The translations under genes and the position numbers were made by a program. A stretch of DNA of 53,816 nucleotides from Pseudonocardia sp. (GTDB taxonomy: Bacteria > Actinomycetota > Actinomycetes > Mycobacteriales > Pseudonocardiaceae): NCBI GenBank assembly GCA_019244295.1, contig JAFASX010000109.1, positions 1 through 53,816 on the forward strand, read 5' to 3'. Positions 18,419 through 28,307 of this stretch are shown here, one piece after another. Under the pieces are notes generated by a model. The model had not been told where the DNA came from and made no database searches. It saw only the letters and a list, made by a program, of their open reading frames with translations. The number at the start of each line of letters is the position of its first letter. The first letter of the stretch is position 1.

Positions 18419-19596
18419 CGGTATGGGAAGTCGCCGGGCTGGCGCCGGAGCTCGCGGGAGCGAATGAAAGCGCTGGCCTGGCGCCGATGGCGTCGGCGAG
18501 GGAGCGGTTCACCTCCTACGACGTCGAGGCGTTCGAGGTGCCCAGCGGGCGCGAGGAGAACTGGCGGTTCACCCCGATGCGCCGGCTGCGAGGGCTGCAC
18601 GATGGCTCGGCGGCGATAGATGGCGCCATTGAGGTGTGCGTTGAGGGGGTGACTGACGGGGCCACCGTGGAGACGGTGAGCCGCGACGACCACCGGATCG
18701 GGCAGGGCGGCGCGCCGGCTGACCGGGTGGCCGCGCTGGCCTGGTCGCGAGCGCCAAAAGCGCACGTGATCAGCATCGACGGTCAGCCCGACCCGGTGAT
18801 GGTGAGCGTGACCGGGCCGGGTGAGGGCCGCACGGCGCTGGCGCACCTGCAGTTGCGGGCAGCCACCCACACCGAAGCGGTTGTGGTGCTGGACTACCGG
18901 GGCTCCGGCACGGTCGCGGACAACCTCGAAGTGGTCCTGGCCGACGCCGCGCGGCTGACCCTGGTGATGATCGACGACTGGGCTGGCGATGCTGTGCATG
19001 TGGGGGCTCAGTACTTCCACATTGCGCGGGATGCGATGCTGCGTGCTATCACAGTGAGCCTGGGTGGTGACCTGGTGCGGATCAGCCCAGTGGTGCGCTT
19101 CACCGGCCCCGGCGGGGATGTCGAGCTGGCCGGACTGAGCTTCGCCGACGCCGGTCAGCACCTCGAACACCGGCTGCTGGTGGACCATGCGGTGCCGCGC
19201 TGCCGCTCCAATGTGGTCTACAAGGCCGCTCTGCAGGGTGGCTCGGCGCACACGGTGTGGATCGGTGACGTGTTGATCCGCGCCGAAGCGGAAGGCACCG
19301 ATACGTTCGAACTGAACCGCAACCTGTTGCTCACCGAGGGTGCCCGGGCTGACTCAGTGCCGAACCTGGAGATCGAGACCGGCGAGATCGCCGGCGCCGG
19401 GCATGCCAGCGCCACCGGCCGGTTCGACGACGAGCAGCTGTTCTATCTGCGCTCTCGGGGCATTCCAGAGACCATCGCGCGCCGATTGGTGGTGCGTGGC
19501 TTCTTCAGCGAGATCATCAACAAGATCACTATTCCAGCGGTGCGCGAGCGGCTGGAGGCGGCCGTTGAGGCCGAGCTGACCGTTGTCGATCGGTAG
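18415..19596 (+). CDS. sufD: Fe-S cluster assembly protein SufD
   Basis: Partner of SufB in the SufBC2D scaffold. The 393-residue protein shares the C-terminal SufB/D beta-helix fold: [39 protein letters not shown], and [20 protein letters not shown], followed by [10 protein letters not shown]. The N-terminal region, with [20 protein letters not shown], is typical of SufD. The start is the ATG at 18415, telescoped into the sufB stop. 39 bp separate it from sufC, the only appreciable gap inside the operon. Confidence 0.95.
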   Translation: MTVWEVAGLAPELAGANESAGLAPMASARERFTSYDVEAFEVPSGREENWRFTPMRRLRGLHDGSAAIDGAIEVCVEGVTDGATVETVSRDDHRIGQGGAPADRVAALAWSRAPKAHVISIDGQPDPVMVSVTGPGEGRTALAHLQLRAATHTEAVVVLDYRGSGTVADNLEVVLADAARLTLVMIDDWAGDAVHVGAQYFHIARDAMLRAITVSLGGDLVRISPVVRFTGPGGDVELAGLSFADAGQHLEHRLLVDHAVPRCRSNVVYKAALQGGSAHTVWIGDVLIRAEAEGTDTFELNRNLLLTEGARADSVPNLEIETGEIAGAGHASATGRFDDEQLFYLRSRGIPETIARRLVVRGFFSEIINKITIPAVRERLEAAVEAELTVVDR

Positions 19597-19635
19597 TACC
19601 TACCTCCCACCACATACCTTGGAGTACCAGCACAG

Positions 19636-21685
<2,050 letters not shown>

Positions 21686-21686
<1 letters not shown>

Positions 21687-22171
21687 TGCGGCTCAGCCAG
21701 ATGTACCAGGAGATCATTCTGGACCACTACCGCAACCCGCACGGTGCCGGGCTGCGGGAGCCGTTCGACGCCGAGTCGTTCCAGATCAACCCTACCTGCG
21801 GAGACGAGGTGACGCTGCGGGTGGCGCTGAAGAGAGACTCGACCGGCGAGCCCGTGGTCGCGGACATCTCATACTACGCGCTGGGCTGCTCGATCAGCCA
21901 AGCCGCTACCTCGATGCTCACCGACCTGGTAGTGGGATGCACCGTGGCGGATTCGATGCATATCGTGGGTGCGTTCAAGCACATGGTGCAGGGCAGAGGA
22001 GCGGTTGAGCCGGACGAGGACGTGCTCGGCGACGCGGTGGCGTTCGCCGGGGTCGCGAAGTACCCGGCCCGGGTGAAATGCGCGCTGCTCGGCTGGATGG
22101 CTTACCAAGACGCCGTCGCGCGGGCAGTCGAGGCGCCAGCCGGACCATCGCAGAATGGAGCAGGCAGATGA
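21686..22171 (+). CDS. sufU: SUF system sulfur transfer protein SufU
   Basis: Zinc-dependent sulfurtransferase that accepts persulfide sulfur from SufS in Gram-positive SUF systems. The 161-residue protein has the three conserved cysteines in NPTCGDEV (C38), LGCSISQAATS (C68) and VKCALLGW (C132), plus the zinc-ligand aspartate after the first. The insertion between the second and third cysteines is characteristic of SufU as opposed to IscU. The start overlaps sufS and the stop overlaps sufT. Confidence 0.94.
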
Positions 22172-22572
22172 CCGACACACCGTCAGCCAAACTCGCGCAT
22201 GACGTGACCCGGGGTGCTACCGGGATCCCTCCAGGCGCGGGCGCCGAGGCGCCGAGCCTTGAAGACCTCGAGGAGGCGATGCGTGACGTGGTCGACCCCG
22301 AGCTCGGTATCAATGTGGTGGATCTCGGTCTGGTCTACGACATTCGGGTTGACGAAGCCAGAGTGGCGACCATCGACATGACCTTGACCTCGGCGGCGTG
22401 TCCGCTGACCGACGTCATTGAGGACCAAACTCGGTCCGCGTTGGTCACGACTCCTGGCGGCGGCCTTGTGGATGACGTGCGCATTAACTGGGTGTGGATG
22501 CCGCCGTGGGGGCCGGACAAGATTACTGAAGATGGTCGAGAGCAGCTGCGGGCGCTCGGCTTTACAGTCTGA
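22168..22572 (+). CDS. sufT: MIP18/DUF59 family Fe-S maturation protein SufT
   Basis: Last gene of the suf operon. DUF59 proteins act in delivery of Fe-S clusters to target proteins. From the ATG at 22168 (overlapping the sufU stop) the product is 134 residues. It shows the DUF59 hallmarks VVDPELGINVVDLGLVYDI and MTLTSAACPLTDVI, which holds the conserved cysteine, and ends RINWVWMPPWGPDKITEDG. A longer in-frame reading from 22078 lies inside sufU and is unlikely. Confidence 0.93.
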   Translation: MTDTPSAKLAHDVTRGATGIPPGAGAEAPSLEDLEEAMRDVVDPELGINVVDLGLVYDIRVDEARVATIDMTLTSAACPLTDVIEDQTRSALVTTPGGGLVDDVRINWVWMPPWGPDKITEDGREQLRALGFTV

Positions 22573-22794
22573 TCACACGATCGCGTCCCGCGCTGATGAG
22601 TGCTGCTGTGCCCCCCCAAACGAACGGCACCCTAGCGCGTATAACAGATCGACGACGATTCCGTTCACGGATCCGACGAAGTCCACCTTAAGGAGGAGAC
22701 GGATCGGTCCGTGAGGTGGACGCATGGCGGGCTGTCACCCGGCAGTGTGTCATTGAGCGGCTTTAGGCGCTCAATCGAACGAGGGGGTAACACA
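22573..22794 (+). promoter_or_regulatory. whiB7 promoter and structured leader
   Basis: This 222-bp gap precedes whiB7. A good -10 box, TATAAC, is at 22640-22645, with no clear -35. Downstream there is an unusually strong Shine-Dalgarno AAGGAGGAG (22690-22698), a small hairpin ACGGA-TCGG-TCCGT (22699-22712), a possible ten-codon upstream ORF (ATG 22724 to TGA 22756, MAGCHPAVCH) preceded by GAGGTGG, and an 8-bp stem ATTGAGCG/CGCTCAAT (22752-22775) that overlaps the uORF stop. The whiB7 ribosome site AGGGGG follows at 22782-22787. Actinobacterial whiB7 is known to be controlled by uORF-coupled attenuation; the layout fits that, but the stem lacks a U tract. Confidence 0.5.
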
Positions 22795-23172
22795 GTGTCG
22801 ATCGCGACAGTCCGGATCAATAGCGGAAGCGTGACACCTGACTGGGATGTTGATTTCCCGTCCGCAGTGGATGTCTTGATTTCCGTTATGCCGGGGTCAG
22901 AGAGGGCCCTTCCGTGTCGGACCGAGGACGCGGATATGTGGTTTGCTGAAGGACCCGACCGACTCGGTCGGGCGCAGGAGTTGTGTCAGGAGTGCCCGAT
23001 TCGCCGTCAGTGCCTAGCGGCGGCACTGAGCCGGCGTGAACCATGGGGGGTCTGGGGCGGCGAAATCTTCGAGCGGGGTCGAGTGATCCCGTTCAAGCGC
23101 GGCAGGGGCCGGCCGGCCAGGTCAAGACAGGACCTACCGCGAGCCACCGATGGCTTGGCGGCTAGTGCCTAG
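22795..23172 (+). CDS. whiB7: WhiB family transcriptional regulator, WhiB7-like
   Basis: Fe-S binding regulator; WhiB7 activates intrinsic antibiotic-resistance genes by binding sigma A and AT-rich DNA. From the GTG at 22795 (AGGGGG seven bases upstream) the product is 125 residues. The four cluster cysteines are C41, C64, C67 and C73 (C-x22-C-x2-C-x5-C). The WhiB turn GVWGGE is at 85-90. A C-terminal AT-hook RGRGRPA at about 102-108 distinguishes WhiB7 from other Wbl proteins. An in-frame GTG at 22711 with the stronger upstream ribosome site would add 28 residues that look unlike WhiB7. It is not adjacent to suf in M. tuberculosis, as I recall. Confidence 0.88.
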   Translation: MSIATVRINSGSVTPDWDVDFPSAVDVLISVMPGSERALPCRTEDADMWFAEGPDRLGRAQELCQECPIRRQCLAAALSRREPWGVWGGEIFERGRVIPFKRGRGRPARSRQDLPRATDGLAASA

Positions 23173-23230
23173 CCCGAAGTCAAACCCCAGAATTGAAGGT
23201 GACGGGTATCCGCGCACCGCAGACTGACGG

Positions 23231-23306
23231 AGCCTGACGCGGTAGGCCTCGTCAGGCTCTAGGGCAGCAGCCAGGTTGCGGTCCACCAGGACCGCAACCT
23301 GGCTGC
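23231..23306. terminator. Tandem hairpins between convergent whiB7 and crtY (bidirectional terminator)
   Basis: Two inverted repeats follow each other. AGCCTGACG/CGTCAGGCT (23231-23239 and 23250-23258) has a 10-nt loop. The second has perfect 18-bp arms, 23267-23284 and 23289-23306, around an ACCA loop. The second stem is very stable and symmetric, so it can terminate from both directions; no T tract follows, as is common in high-GC actinobacteria. It lies about 60 bp beyond the whiB7 stop and about 40 bp beyond the crtY stop. Confidence 0.8.
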
Positions 23307-23332
23307 GCGTGTGTGATGAGGCGGGAAGCATC

Positions 23333-23376
23333 AGGCACAGCCTTTGATTAGGCACAGCCTTTGATCAGGCACAGCC
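23333..23376. repeat. 17-bp tandem repeat at the 3' end of the lycopene cyclase gene
   Basis: AGGCACAGCC followed by TTTGATT or TTTGATC recurs with a 17-bp period at 23333, 23350 and 23367 (third copy partial). On the minus strand the repeats encode the final residues LCLIKGCA and the stop. Because 17 is not a multiple of three, the duplication changes frame and has probably reshaped the C-terminus. It is a local duplication, not a CRISPR. Confidence 0.75.
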
Positions 23377-24526
23377 GCACAGGCCACGGTGTGGTGGCGA
23401 AGAGCCCAGTCATCGCGGCCAATGTGGCTAGCGGATGGTCCCGATCGCTGAGATAAGCCTCCTGGCGACGGGTTGCGAGGGTGAAAAAGCCCTCGAAGAA
23501 CTGAGGCAGCAACGTGGGTGGCAGCCTCAGCAAGCTCTCCAGCCCCCGCTCGCGTAACGAATGGGTCATGCGGGCCCCGGGCGACCACAGCGCGGCGGTC
23601 GCGGCAGCCAACGCCGCGTTCGGCCCGTCCGCCCAATGATCGATCAGCGCCTCAGCCACCATCGGTGCCAAGCGCAACGTGGCGGCCAGCTGGTATCCCG
23701 TGGCAGGGTGGGTCAGCGGGGCCGCTGCCCCGAAGCCGAGCACCCCGGGTGTCTGATGCCGAGGCACGTCCAATCGGAAGCGCACCACCTCATGCTTGAC
23801 ACCGTCCGGTGGCGTGATCCGATGCGCGGCTAACCTCGCACGCAGCCGCCGAACCAGGACATCAATAGCTAGCCCGGGACGGCGAGCCAACGAGGTCTCC
23901 TCCAACAACACCTGCCCGTGGCCGAGCGGCACGGCATACAGGAAGGTCGGGTATTCGCTCGGGCCGGGTGCCGGGCGCCAGTCCATGAACAGCGCCTCGC
24001 CCTCGGCCAATACCGGCTCGGCAAGCTCGGCCGGCACCATCAGCCCGAACGCGGTCTGTTCAGCCGGTGCCCCACTGGTCCGGCGTTGGCTCAGCGGCTG
24101 GCCGGCACCGCCGGCATCGATGACCACCCGGGCCGGTGGTACATAGCCAGGCCGGGCTCGGCCGCGCTGGAGGCACACCCCGGCGGTCGTCATCCGGTGG
24201 TCGAGATGTTCGCGCAGCGCGAGCGGATCGAGCACGGCGTAGTCCCGGTTCAGCACGTGAGCGGTACACGCGATGGCTCGACCTCGGGCGCGAGCCGCGA
24301 TCACCTCGTCCGGCAGTTCGGCAGGTAGCTCGTCACACCACGCCCCATAGGTGGCCCGCCACGGCCGATGCGGCGCCGGATCCAGCACGCATGTGCGCAG
24401 CCCGCGCTCGGCGCACGCGGCGGCGAGCGCGCGACCCGCCGGTCCGGCCCCGGCGATCAGCACGTCATGATGCGCCGAAAGCGCCCGTGAGTGGCGAGTA
24501 CGGCTAAAGCCGTACTCGCCACTCAC
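23348..24526 (-). CDS. crtY: Lycopene cyclase family protein (CrtY type)
   Basis: FAD-dependent flavoprotein family that cyclises lycopene ends to beta-ionone rings in carotenoid synthesis. The reading of 392 residues has the N-terminal Rossmann motif LIAGAGPAGRALAAACAERG, PHRPWRATYGAWCDELP, a VVIDAGGAGQPL segment, EALFMDWRP, VPLGHGQVLLEETSLARRPG, and GFGAAAPLTHPATGYQLA, in CrtY order. The GTG at 24526 lies inside the large palindrome, and the first ~18 residues are encoded by it; homologues begin near the Rossmann strand, so the GTG at 24463 is a credible alternative. The 3' end is altered by a 17-bp tandem repeat. No other carotenoid gene is in the window. Confidence 0.82.
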   Translation of the reverse strand: MSGEYGFSRTRHSRALSAHHDVLIAGAGPAGRALAAACAERGLRTCVLDPAPHRPWRATYGAWCDELPAELPDEVIAARARGRAIACTAHVLNRDYAVLDPLALREHLDHRMTTAGVCLQRGRARPGYVPPARVVIDAGGAGQPLSQRRTSGAPAEQTAFGLMVPAELAEPVLAEGEALFMDWRPAPGPSEYPTFLYAVPLGHGQVLLEETSLARRPGLAIDVLVRRLRARLAAHRITPPDGVKHEVVRFRLDVPRHQTPGVLGFGAAAPLTHPATGYQLAATLRLAPMVAEALIDHWADGPNAALAAATAALWSPGARMTHSLRERGLESLLRLPPTLLPQFFEGFFTLATRRQEAYLSDRDHPLATLAAMTGLFATTPWPVRLCLIKGCA

Positions 24527-24532
24527 GGGCGC
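24481..24532. repeat. 52-bp near-perfect palindrome (25-bp arms, AA loop) at the SDR/crtY junction
   Basis: Arms 24481-24505 and 24508-24532 are perfectly complementary with a 2-nt loop. The core arm is CCCGTGAGTGGCGAGTACGG. It contains the SDR stop (24523-24525) and the possible crtY GTG start (24524-24526). A hairpin this perfect would act as a terminator or processing site between the two genes. It also looks like a dispersed palindromic (REP-like) element; no second copy was found in this window. Confidence 0.8.
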
Positions 24533-25350
24533 GCCAGCGCACCGCCGTCCACCCGCACGGTCTCTCCGGTGATCCAGGACGCCGCGTCAGACACCAGGAA
24601 CCCAACCAATGCCGCCACGTCCTCAGGCGTCCCGAGGCGCTTCATCGGGTACGTCCGAGCTACCTCGTCCTCGCCGCGCTCATAGAGTATGGATGCGAAC
24701 TTTGTCTTGACCACAGCCGGAGCCACCGCATTGACCCGAATGCCCGGCCCGAGCTGCCAAGCCAGCTCCTCGGTCAACCTGATCAGTGCTGCCTTCGACG
24801 CGCCATAAGCGGCGATCGCACCGGTGGAGCGCAGTCCGGCCGAGGAAGCCACGTTGACCACCGTTCCGCCATGCTCGCCCATCCATGTTCGATACGCCTG
24901 CTGCAGGTAGCCGAGTGCGGCCACCACGTTGACATCGAAGATCTTCCGAACGGCGTCGAGATCCGCATCCATCAGAGATCCGTACACCGGGTTGATTCCG
25001 GCGTTGTTGACCAGAATGTGCAGTCCGCCGAACTCGTCAACGGTGCGAGTCACGGCCTGTTCGCGAGCCTCGGCGTGGCCGGCGTTACCGGGCAACCCGA
25101 GCACTCGCTTTGGCCCACCGGCCACAGCGGCCAGTGATTCGACAGCCCGTGTGAGCTCGTCCGGTTTCCGAGCGGTGATGGTCACCGAGGCACCCCGGGA
25201 GAGCAGCTCGGCCGCGATCGCGTACCCAATTCCTCTGCTGGCGCCGGTGACCAGCGCGGCACGCCCGGTGAGGTCGCCCGCGCGATCAGCGAGGTCGGCG
25301 AGTTGATCGGGCTGATCGGTCGAAAGGCTCGTGACGTCGGTCATGCTCAC
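24523..25350 (-). CDS. SDR family oxidoreductase (FabG-like)
   Basis: NAD(P)-dependent short-chain dehydrogenase. The 275-residue protein has a ~28-residue N-terminal extension, then the cofactor motif ALVTGASRGIGYAIA (TGxxxGIG), LVNNAGINP, the catalytic serine in VVNVASSAGLRS, and the YGASK (YxxxK) pair, ending with GETVRVDGGALARP. The substrate cannot be told; it lies upstream of crtY on the same strand, but the palindrome between them may separate their transcripts. The start may be the GTG at 25350 or the ATG at 25344, which has GGTGAG just upstream. Confidence 0.9.
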   Translation of the reverse strand: MSMTDVTSLSTDQPDQLADLADRAGDLTGRAALVTGASRGIGYAIAAELLSRGASVTITARKPDELTRAVESLAAVAGGPKRVLGLPGNAGHAEAREQAVTRTVDEFGGLHILVNNAGINPVYGSLMDADLDAVRKIFDVNVVAALGYLQQAYRTWMGEHGGTVVNVASSAGLRSTGAIAAYGASKAALIRLTEELAWQLGPGIRVNAVAPAVVKTKFASILYERGEDEVARTYPMKRLGTPEDVAALVGFLVSDAASWITGETVRVDGGALARP

Positions 25351-25486
25351 CGACCCTAATCGGGTGGAGCCCTTCCCTTACACTGTGGTTGTGGTTCGGA
25401 CGAGCTGATCCGCCTCGTCGCCCGCCGGTTGCGGCCGGTGGGCGCTGCGTTCTGTCCACCACACTTTCCGAGGGAGCTTCCCCAGA

Positions 25487-27115
25487 ATGATTATTGCCAC
25501 CGACCTGGAGCTGCGCGCGGGCGCTAGGGTCCTGGTCGCGGGCGCCACGCTGCGCGTCGCTCCGGGCGACCGTATCGGGCTGGTGGGTCGCAATGGCGCG
25601 GGCAAGACCACGACCATGCGGGTGCTCGCTGGCGAGAGCAAGCCCTATGGCGGTCGAGCCGAGGCATCAAGCGCGGTGGGCTATCTACCGCAGGATCCTC
25701 GGGAGGGGGACCTATCGGTTACCGCCAAGGACCGGGTGTTGTCCGCGCGGGGGCTGGACCAGTTGCTGCGTGAAATGGAGAAGGCACAGTCCGCGATGGC
25801 CGAGCTGGTCGACGGCGCGGAGCGAGATCGAGCGGTCCGAGCGTATGGTCGGACCGAGGAGCGGTTCTCCGCGTTGGGTGGGTACGCGGCCGAAAGCGAG
25901 GCGGCTCGGATCTGCGCACACCTTGGGCTACTCGACCGGGTGCTGGGACAGACGCTAGCGACGCTGTCCGGTGGGCAACGTCGGCGGGTGGAACTGGCTC
26001 GCATTTTGTACGCCGCCAGCGACGCTGGTGTCGGTGGACGCTCGGCCACCACCCTGCTGCTCGATGAACCGACCAACCATCTGGACGCGGACTCCATCTC
26101 CTGGCTGCGTTCGTTCCTGCAACGCCACGAGGGTGGTTTGGTGGTGATCAGCCACGACACCGACCTGCTAGCCAATGTGGTGAATAAGGTCTGGTTCCTG
26201 GATGCCACGCGTGGCGAGATCGACGCCTACAACATGTCTTGGCAGCGTTACTTGGACGCGCGAGCCACCGACGAGACGCGGCGCCGCCGTGAGCGTGCCA
26301 ACGCGGAGAAGAAGGCCGCCGCGCTGAAGCTTCAGGCGGACAAGCTGGGAGCCAAGGCGACCAAGGCGGTCGCGGCCAAGAACATGGTTCGCCGCGCGGA
26401 CAGCATGTTGGCGGGTCTGGAACCGACCCGGCGCAACGACAAAGTGGCCAAGATCCGATTCCCGGAGCCCGCTCCATGCGGGCGCACGCCGTTGAGCGCC
26501 GAGGGCTTGACGAAGTCCTACGGCTCGCTGGAGGTTTTCGCCGGGGTCGATCTGGCCGTCGACCGGGGCAGCCGGGTGGTGGTACTCGGGCTCAACGGCG
26601 CTGGGAAAACCACCCTGCTGCGGTTGCTTGCCGGTAACGAATCTCCAGATAGCGGAGAGGTTGTGCCGGGGCACGGGCTGCGCCTGGGCTACTACGCCCA
26701 GGAACACGAGACCCTCGATCTGGAGGCCACGGTGTGGGAGTGCATCCGGCACGCGGCTCCGGACGTGCCGGAACAGCGACTGCGCACTTTGCTGGGGGCT
26801 TTTCTGTTTTCCGGAGATCAGCTGGAGCAGATCGCTGGCACGCTGTCTGGCGGGGAGAAGACGCGCCTCGCGTTGGCGGGGTTAGTGAGCTCGGCGGCCA
26901 ATGTGTTGCTGTTGGACGAGCCGACGAACAACCTCGACCCGGTCAGCCGCGAGCAGGTGCTGGACGCGCTGCGCCGTTACGAAGGCGCGGTGGTGCTGGT
27001 TACTCACGATCCTGGCGCGGCTCGGGCCCTGAACCCACAGCGGGTGATCATACTGCCGGAAGGCACCGAGGACCACTGGTCACCCGACTATCTGGAACTC
27101 GTCTCTTTGGCCTGA
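25487..27115 (+). CDS. ABC-F family ATP-binding cassette protein
   Basis: Soluble duplicated ATPase of the ABC-F group, which act on ribosomes and include antibiotic-protection factors. The 542-residue protein has two nucleotide-binding domains: Walker A GRNGAGKTTT with signature LSGGQRRRVELA and Walker B LLLDEPTNHLDADS, then GLNGAGKTTL with LSGGEKTRLALAG and LLLDEPTNNLDPVS. A charged helical linker (about residues 255-310, RRRRERANAEKKAAALKLQA) corresponds to the P-site tRNA interaction motif. No membrane segments are present. It corresponds by position to Rv1473, a gene of the WhiB7 regulon as I recall; whiB7 is 2.3 kb upstream here. Confidence 0.92.
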   Translation: MIIATDLELRAGARVLVAGATLRVAPGDRIGLVGRNGAGKTTTMRVLAGESKPYGGRAEASSAVGYLPQDPREGDLSVTAKDRVLSARGLDQLLREMEKAQSAMAELVDGAERDRAVRAYGRTEERFSALGGYAAESEAARICAHLGLLDRVLGQTLATLSGGQRRRVELARILYAASDAGVGGRSATTLLLDEPTNHLDADSISWLRSFLQRHEGGLVVISHDTDLLANVVNKVWFLDATRGEIDAYNMSWQRYLDARATDETRRRRERANAEKKAAALKLQADKLGAKATKAVAAKNMVRRADSMLAGLEPTRRNDKVAKIRFPEPAPCGRTPLSAEGLTKSYGSLEVFAGVDLAVDRGSRVVVLGLNGAGKTTLLRLLAGNESPDSGEVVPGHGLRLGYYAQEHETLDLEATVWECIRHAAPDVPEQRLRTLLGAFLFSGDQLEQIAGTLSGGEKTRLALAGLVSSAANVLLLDEPTNNLDPVSREQVLDALRRYEGAVVLVTHDPGAARALNPQRVIILPEGTEDHWSPDYLELVSLA

Positions 27116-27117
27116 TC

Positions 27118-27138
27118 ACGGGACGCTTTCCGTCCCGT
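27118..27138 (+). terminator. Intrinsic terminator-like hairpin after the ABC-F gene
   Basis: ACGGGACG (27118-27125), loop CTTTC, CGTCCCGT (27131-27138) form a perfect 8-bp stem starting 3 bases after the TGA stop. There is no long T tract. Confidence 0.65.
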
Positions 27139-27298
27139 CACTCGAATGCGTACAATGATCACCCGGACGCGAAAGCCATTTGGCCCAACCGTTCACCGAT
27201 ACCCCTGTCGATCTCCTGGTGTGGATCAGGCTCCGTAGATCATGATGTCGCACGAGAGGTTGACAGGCTATTTCTGACCAGCGAAGGAGGGCGACCGC

Positions 27299-27508
27299 GT
27301 GGCCGACCTGAAGAAGGGTGCCCGGATCACCGGCACCCAGCGTGACAAGCTAGCGACCGATCTCAAAAAGAAGTACGAGAAGGGTGCTAGCATCCGAGCC
27401 CTTGCTGAACAGACCGGTCGCTCCTACGGGTTCGTGCACCGGGTACTCACCGAGACCGGAGTCCAGCTGCGCGGTCGCGGTGGGGCTACTCGCACCAAAA
27501 AGAAGTAA
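27299..27508 (+). CDS. Small helix-turn-helix DNA-binding protein
   Basis: A 69-residue basic protein, starting at a GTG with AAGGAGG about 9 bases upstream. The centre reads KGASIRALAEQTGRSYGFVH, a clear helix-turn-helix, flanked by lysine-rich ends (DLKKKYEKG; GGATRTKKK). It corresponds by position and size to Rv1473A, annotated as a possible transcriptional regulator. Its target is unknown. A 183-bp gap upstream contains the ABC-F terminator and a possible -10 TACAAT (27151-27156), so it probably has its own promoter. Confidence 0.85.
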   Translation: MADLKKGARITGTQRDKLATDLKKKYEKGASIRALAEQTGRSYGFVHRVLTETGVQLRGRGGATRTKKK

Positions 27509-27602
27509 TCACGATCACGTGCATGTGGTGCGTGACGCTGGGCGCGGTGTCCGCCTGCCAGGCTGGATTGCTCGGAGTCGATCCGGCAGTGCGGACGGCG
27601 CG

Positions 27603-28181
27603 TCAGGAGAGGCGGCGGACGCTGCTTTCCACCACATCCAGTACCGCGCTTAGGCCTTCGATCGGTAAGCCCATGGCCAGGTGCGAGACGAGTCCTTCGA
27701 ACGTGAGCTCGAGGTAGGTGGTGAGCACGCTGATCGGCACGTCGGCTCGGACGACACCAGCGTCGCGCTGGCGCGTCAACCGCTCCTGAACCGCGTGAGT
27801 TAGCTCGCTCGCTTGCTGCTTCCACTCGGTTCGGAACGCCGGGTCGGTACGCAATCGCCGGGATACCTCCAGCCGGGTGCCCAACCAGCTGACGCTGCCC
27901 TCGTCTTCCGCCGCATCCGCCAGCACGTCCCGCATGATCTGGACCAGGCCGTGACGCGCAACGATTTGCGCCATCCGCTGAGCATCCAACCGGGCCAGCT
28001 CGATGAACAGTGCCTCCTTGTCCTTGAAGTGGTGAAAGATCGCTCCTCGGGACAGTCCGGTGGCTTCTTCCAGACGTCTTACGGTCGCGCCCTCATAGCC
28101 ATACCGACTGAAACAAGCCCGCGCCGCAGTGAGGATTTGCTCACGGCGGGCGATCAAGTGACTAGCAGTCACACGGGGCAC
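27603..28181 (-). CDS. acnR: TetR family regulator, AcnR-like aconitase repressor
   Basis: TetR-type repressor of 192 residues starting at a GTG. The N-terminal HTH reads FSRYGYEGATVRRLEEATGL then SRGAIFHHFKDKEALF, and the rest is the all-helical ligand and dimer domain. In Corynebacterium glutamicum, AcnR follows acn and represses it; M. tuberculosis Rv1474c lies next to acn likewise. Here acn is 4.6 kb away because the egt operon lies between, but a near-consensus AcnR operator is present at the acn promoter (35763-35780), supporting the symbol. It converges with the small HTH gene. Confidence 0.85.
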   Translation of the reverse strand: MPRVTASHLIARREQILTAARACFSRYGYEGATVRRLEEATGLSRGAIFHHFKDKEALFIELARLDAQRMAQIVARHGLVQIMRDVLADAAEDEGSVSWLGTRLEVSRRLRTDPAFRTEWKQQASELTHAVQERLTRQRDAGVVRADVPISVLTTYLELTFEGLVSHLAMGLPIEGLSAVLDVVESSVRRLS

Positions 28182-28307
28182 CGGTCCAGCCTAGCCGCTA
28201 ATAGGCCGGATGTACGGATTGCGTAAGAAGCTCATACTGCTTCTGTCGGACCCTGTGTGTAGCGTCGACGGATGACCAACATGTTCACTCGTGCGAGGCG
28301 GTAAACG
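28182..28307. promoter_or_regulatory. acnR/egtA divergent intergenic region with a ten-codon leader ORF
   Basis: 126 bp between divergent genes, so both promoters must lie here. Close to egtA is a short ORF, ATG 28272 to TAA 28302-28304 (MTNMFTRARR), ending 3 bases before the egtA ATG. The egtA ribosome site GAGGCGG (28294-28300) lies inside its last codons. No clear -35/-10 pair stands out. Confidence 0.4.

Noticed and set aside
22711..22794. N-terminal extension of WhiB7 from the GTG at 22711 with AAGGAGGAG upstream
   Set aside because: Spacing to the ribosome site is 12 bases, the added residues do not look like WhiB7, and a good AGGGGG site serves the GTG at 22795. Kept only as part of the leader discussion.
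23333..23376. Possible CRISPR-like repeats
   Set aside because: Units are contiguous with a 17-bp period and no spacers, and lie in a coding 3' end.
27260..27265. TTGACA as a -35 box for the small HTH gene
   Set aside because: A -10 at the right distance would fall in the ribosome site and start codon region; no suitable hexamer is present.
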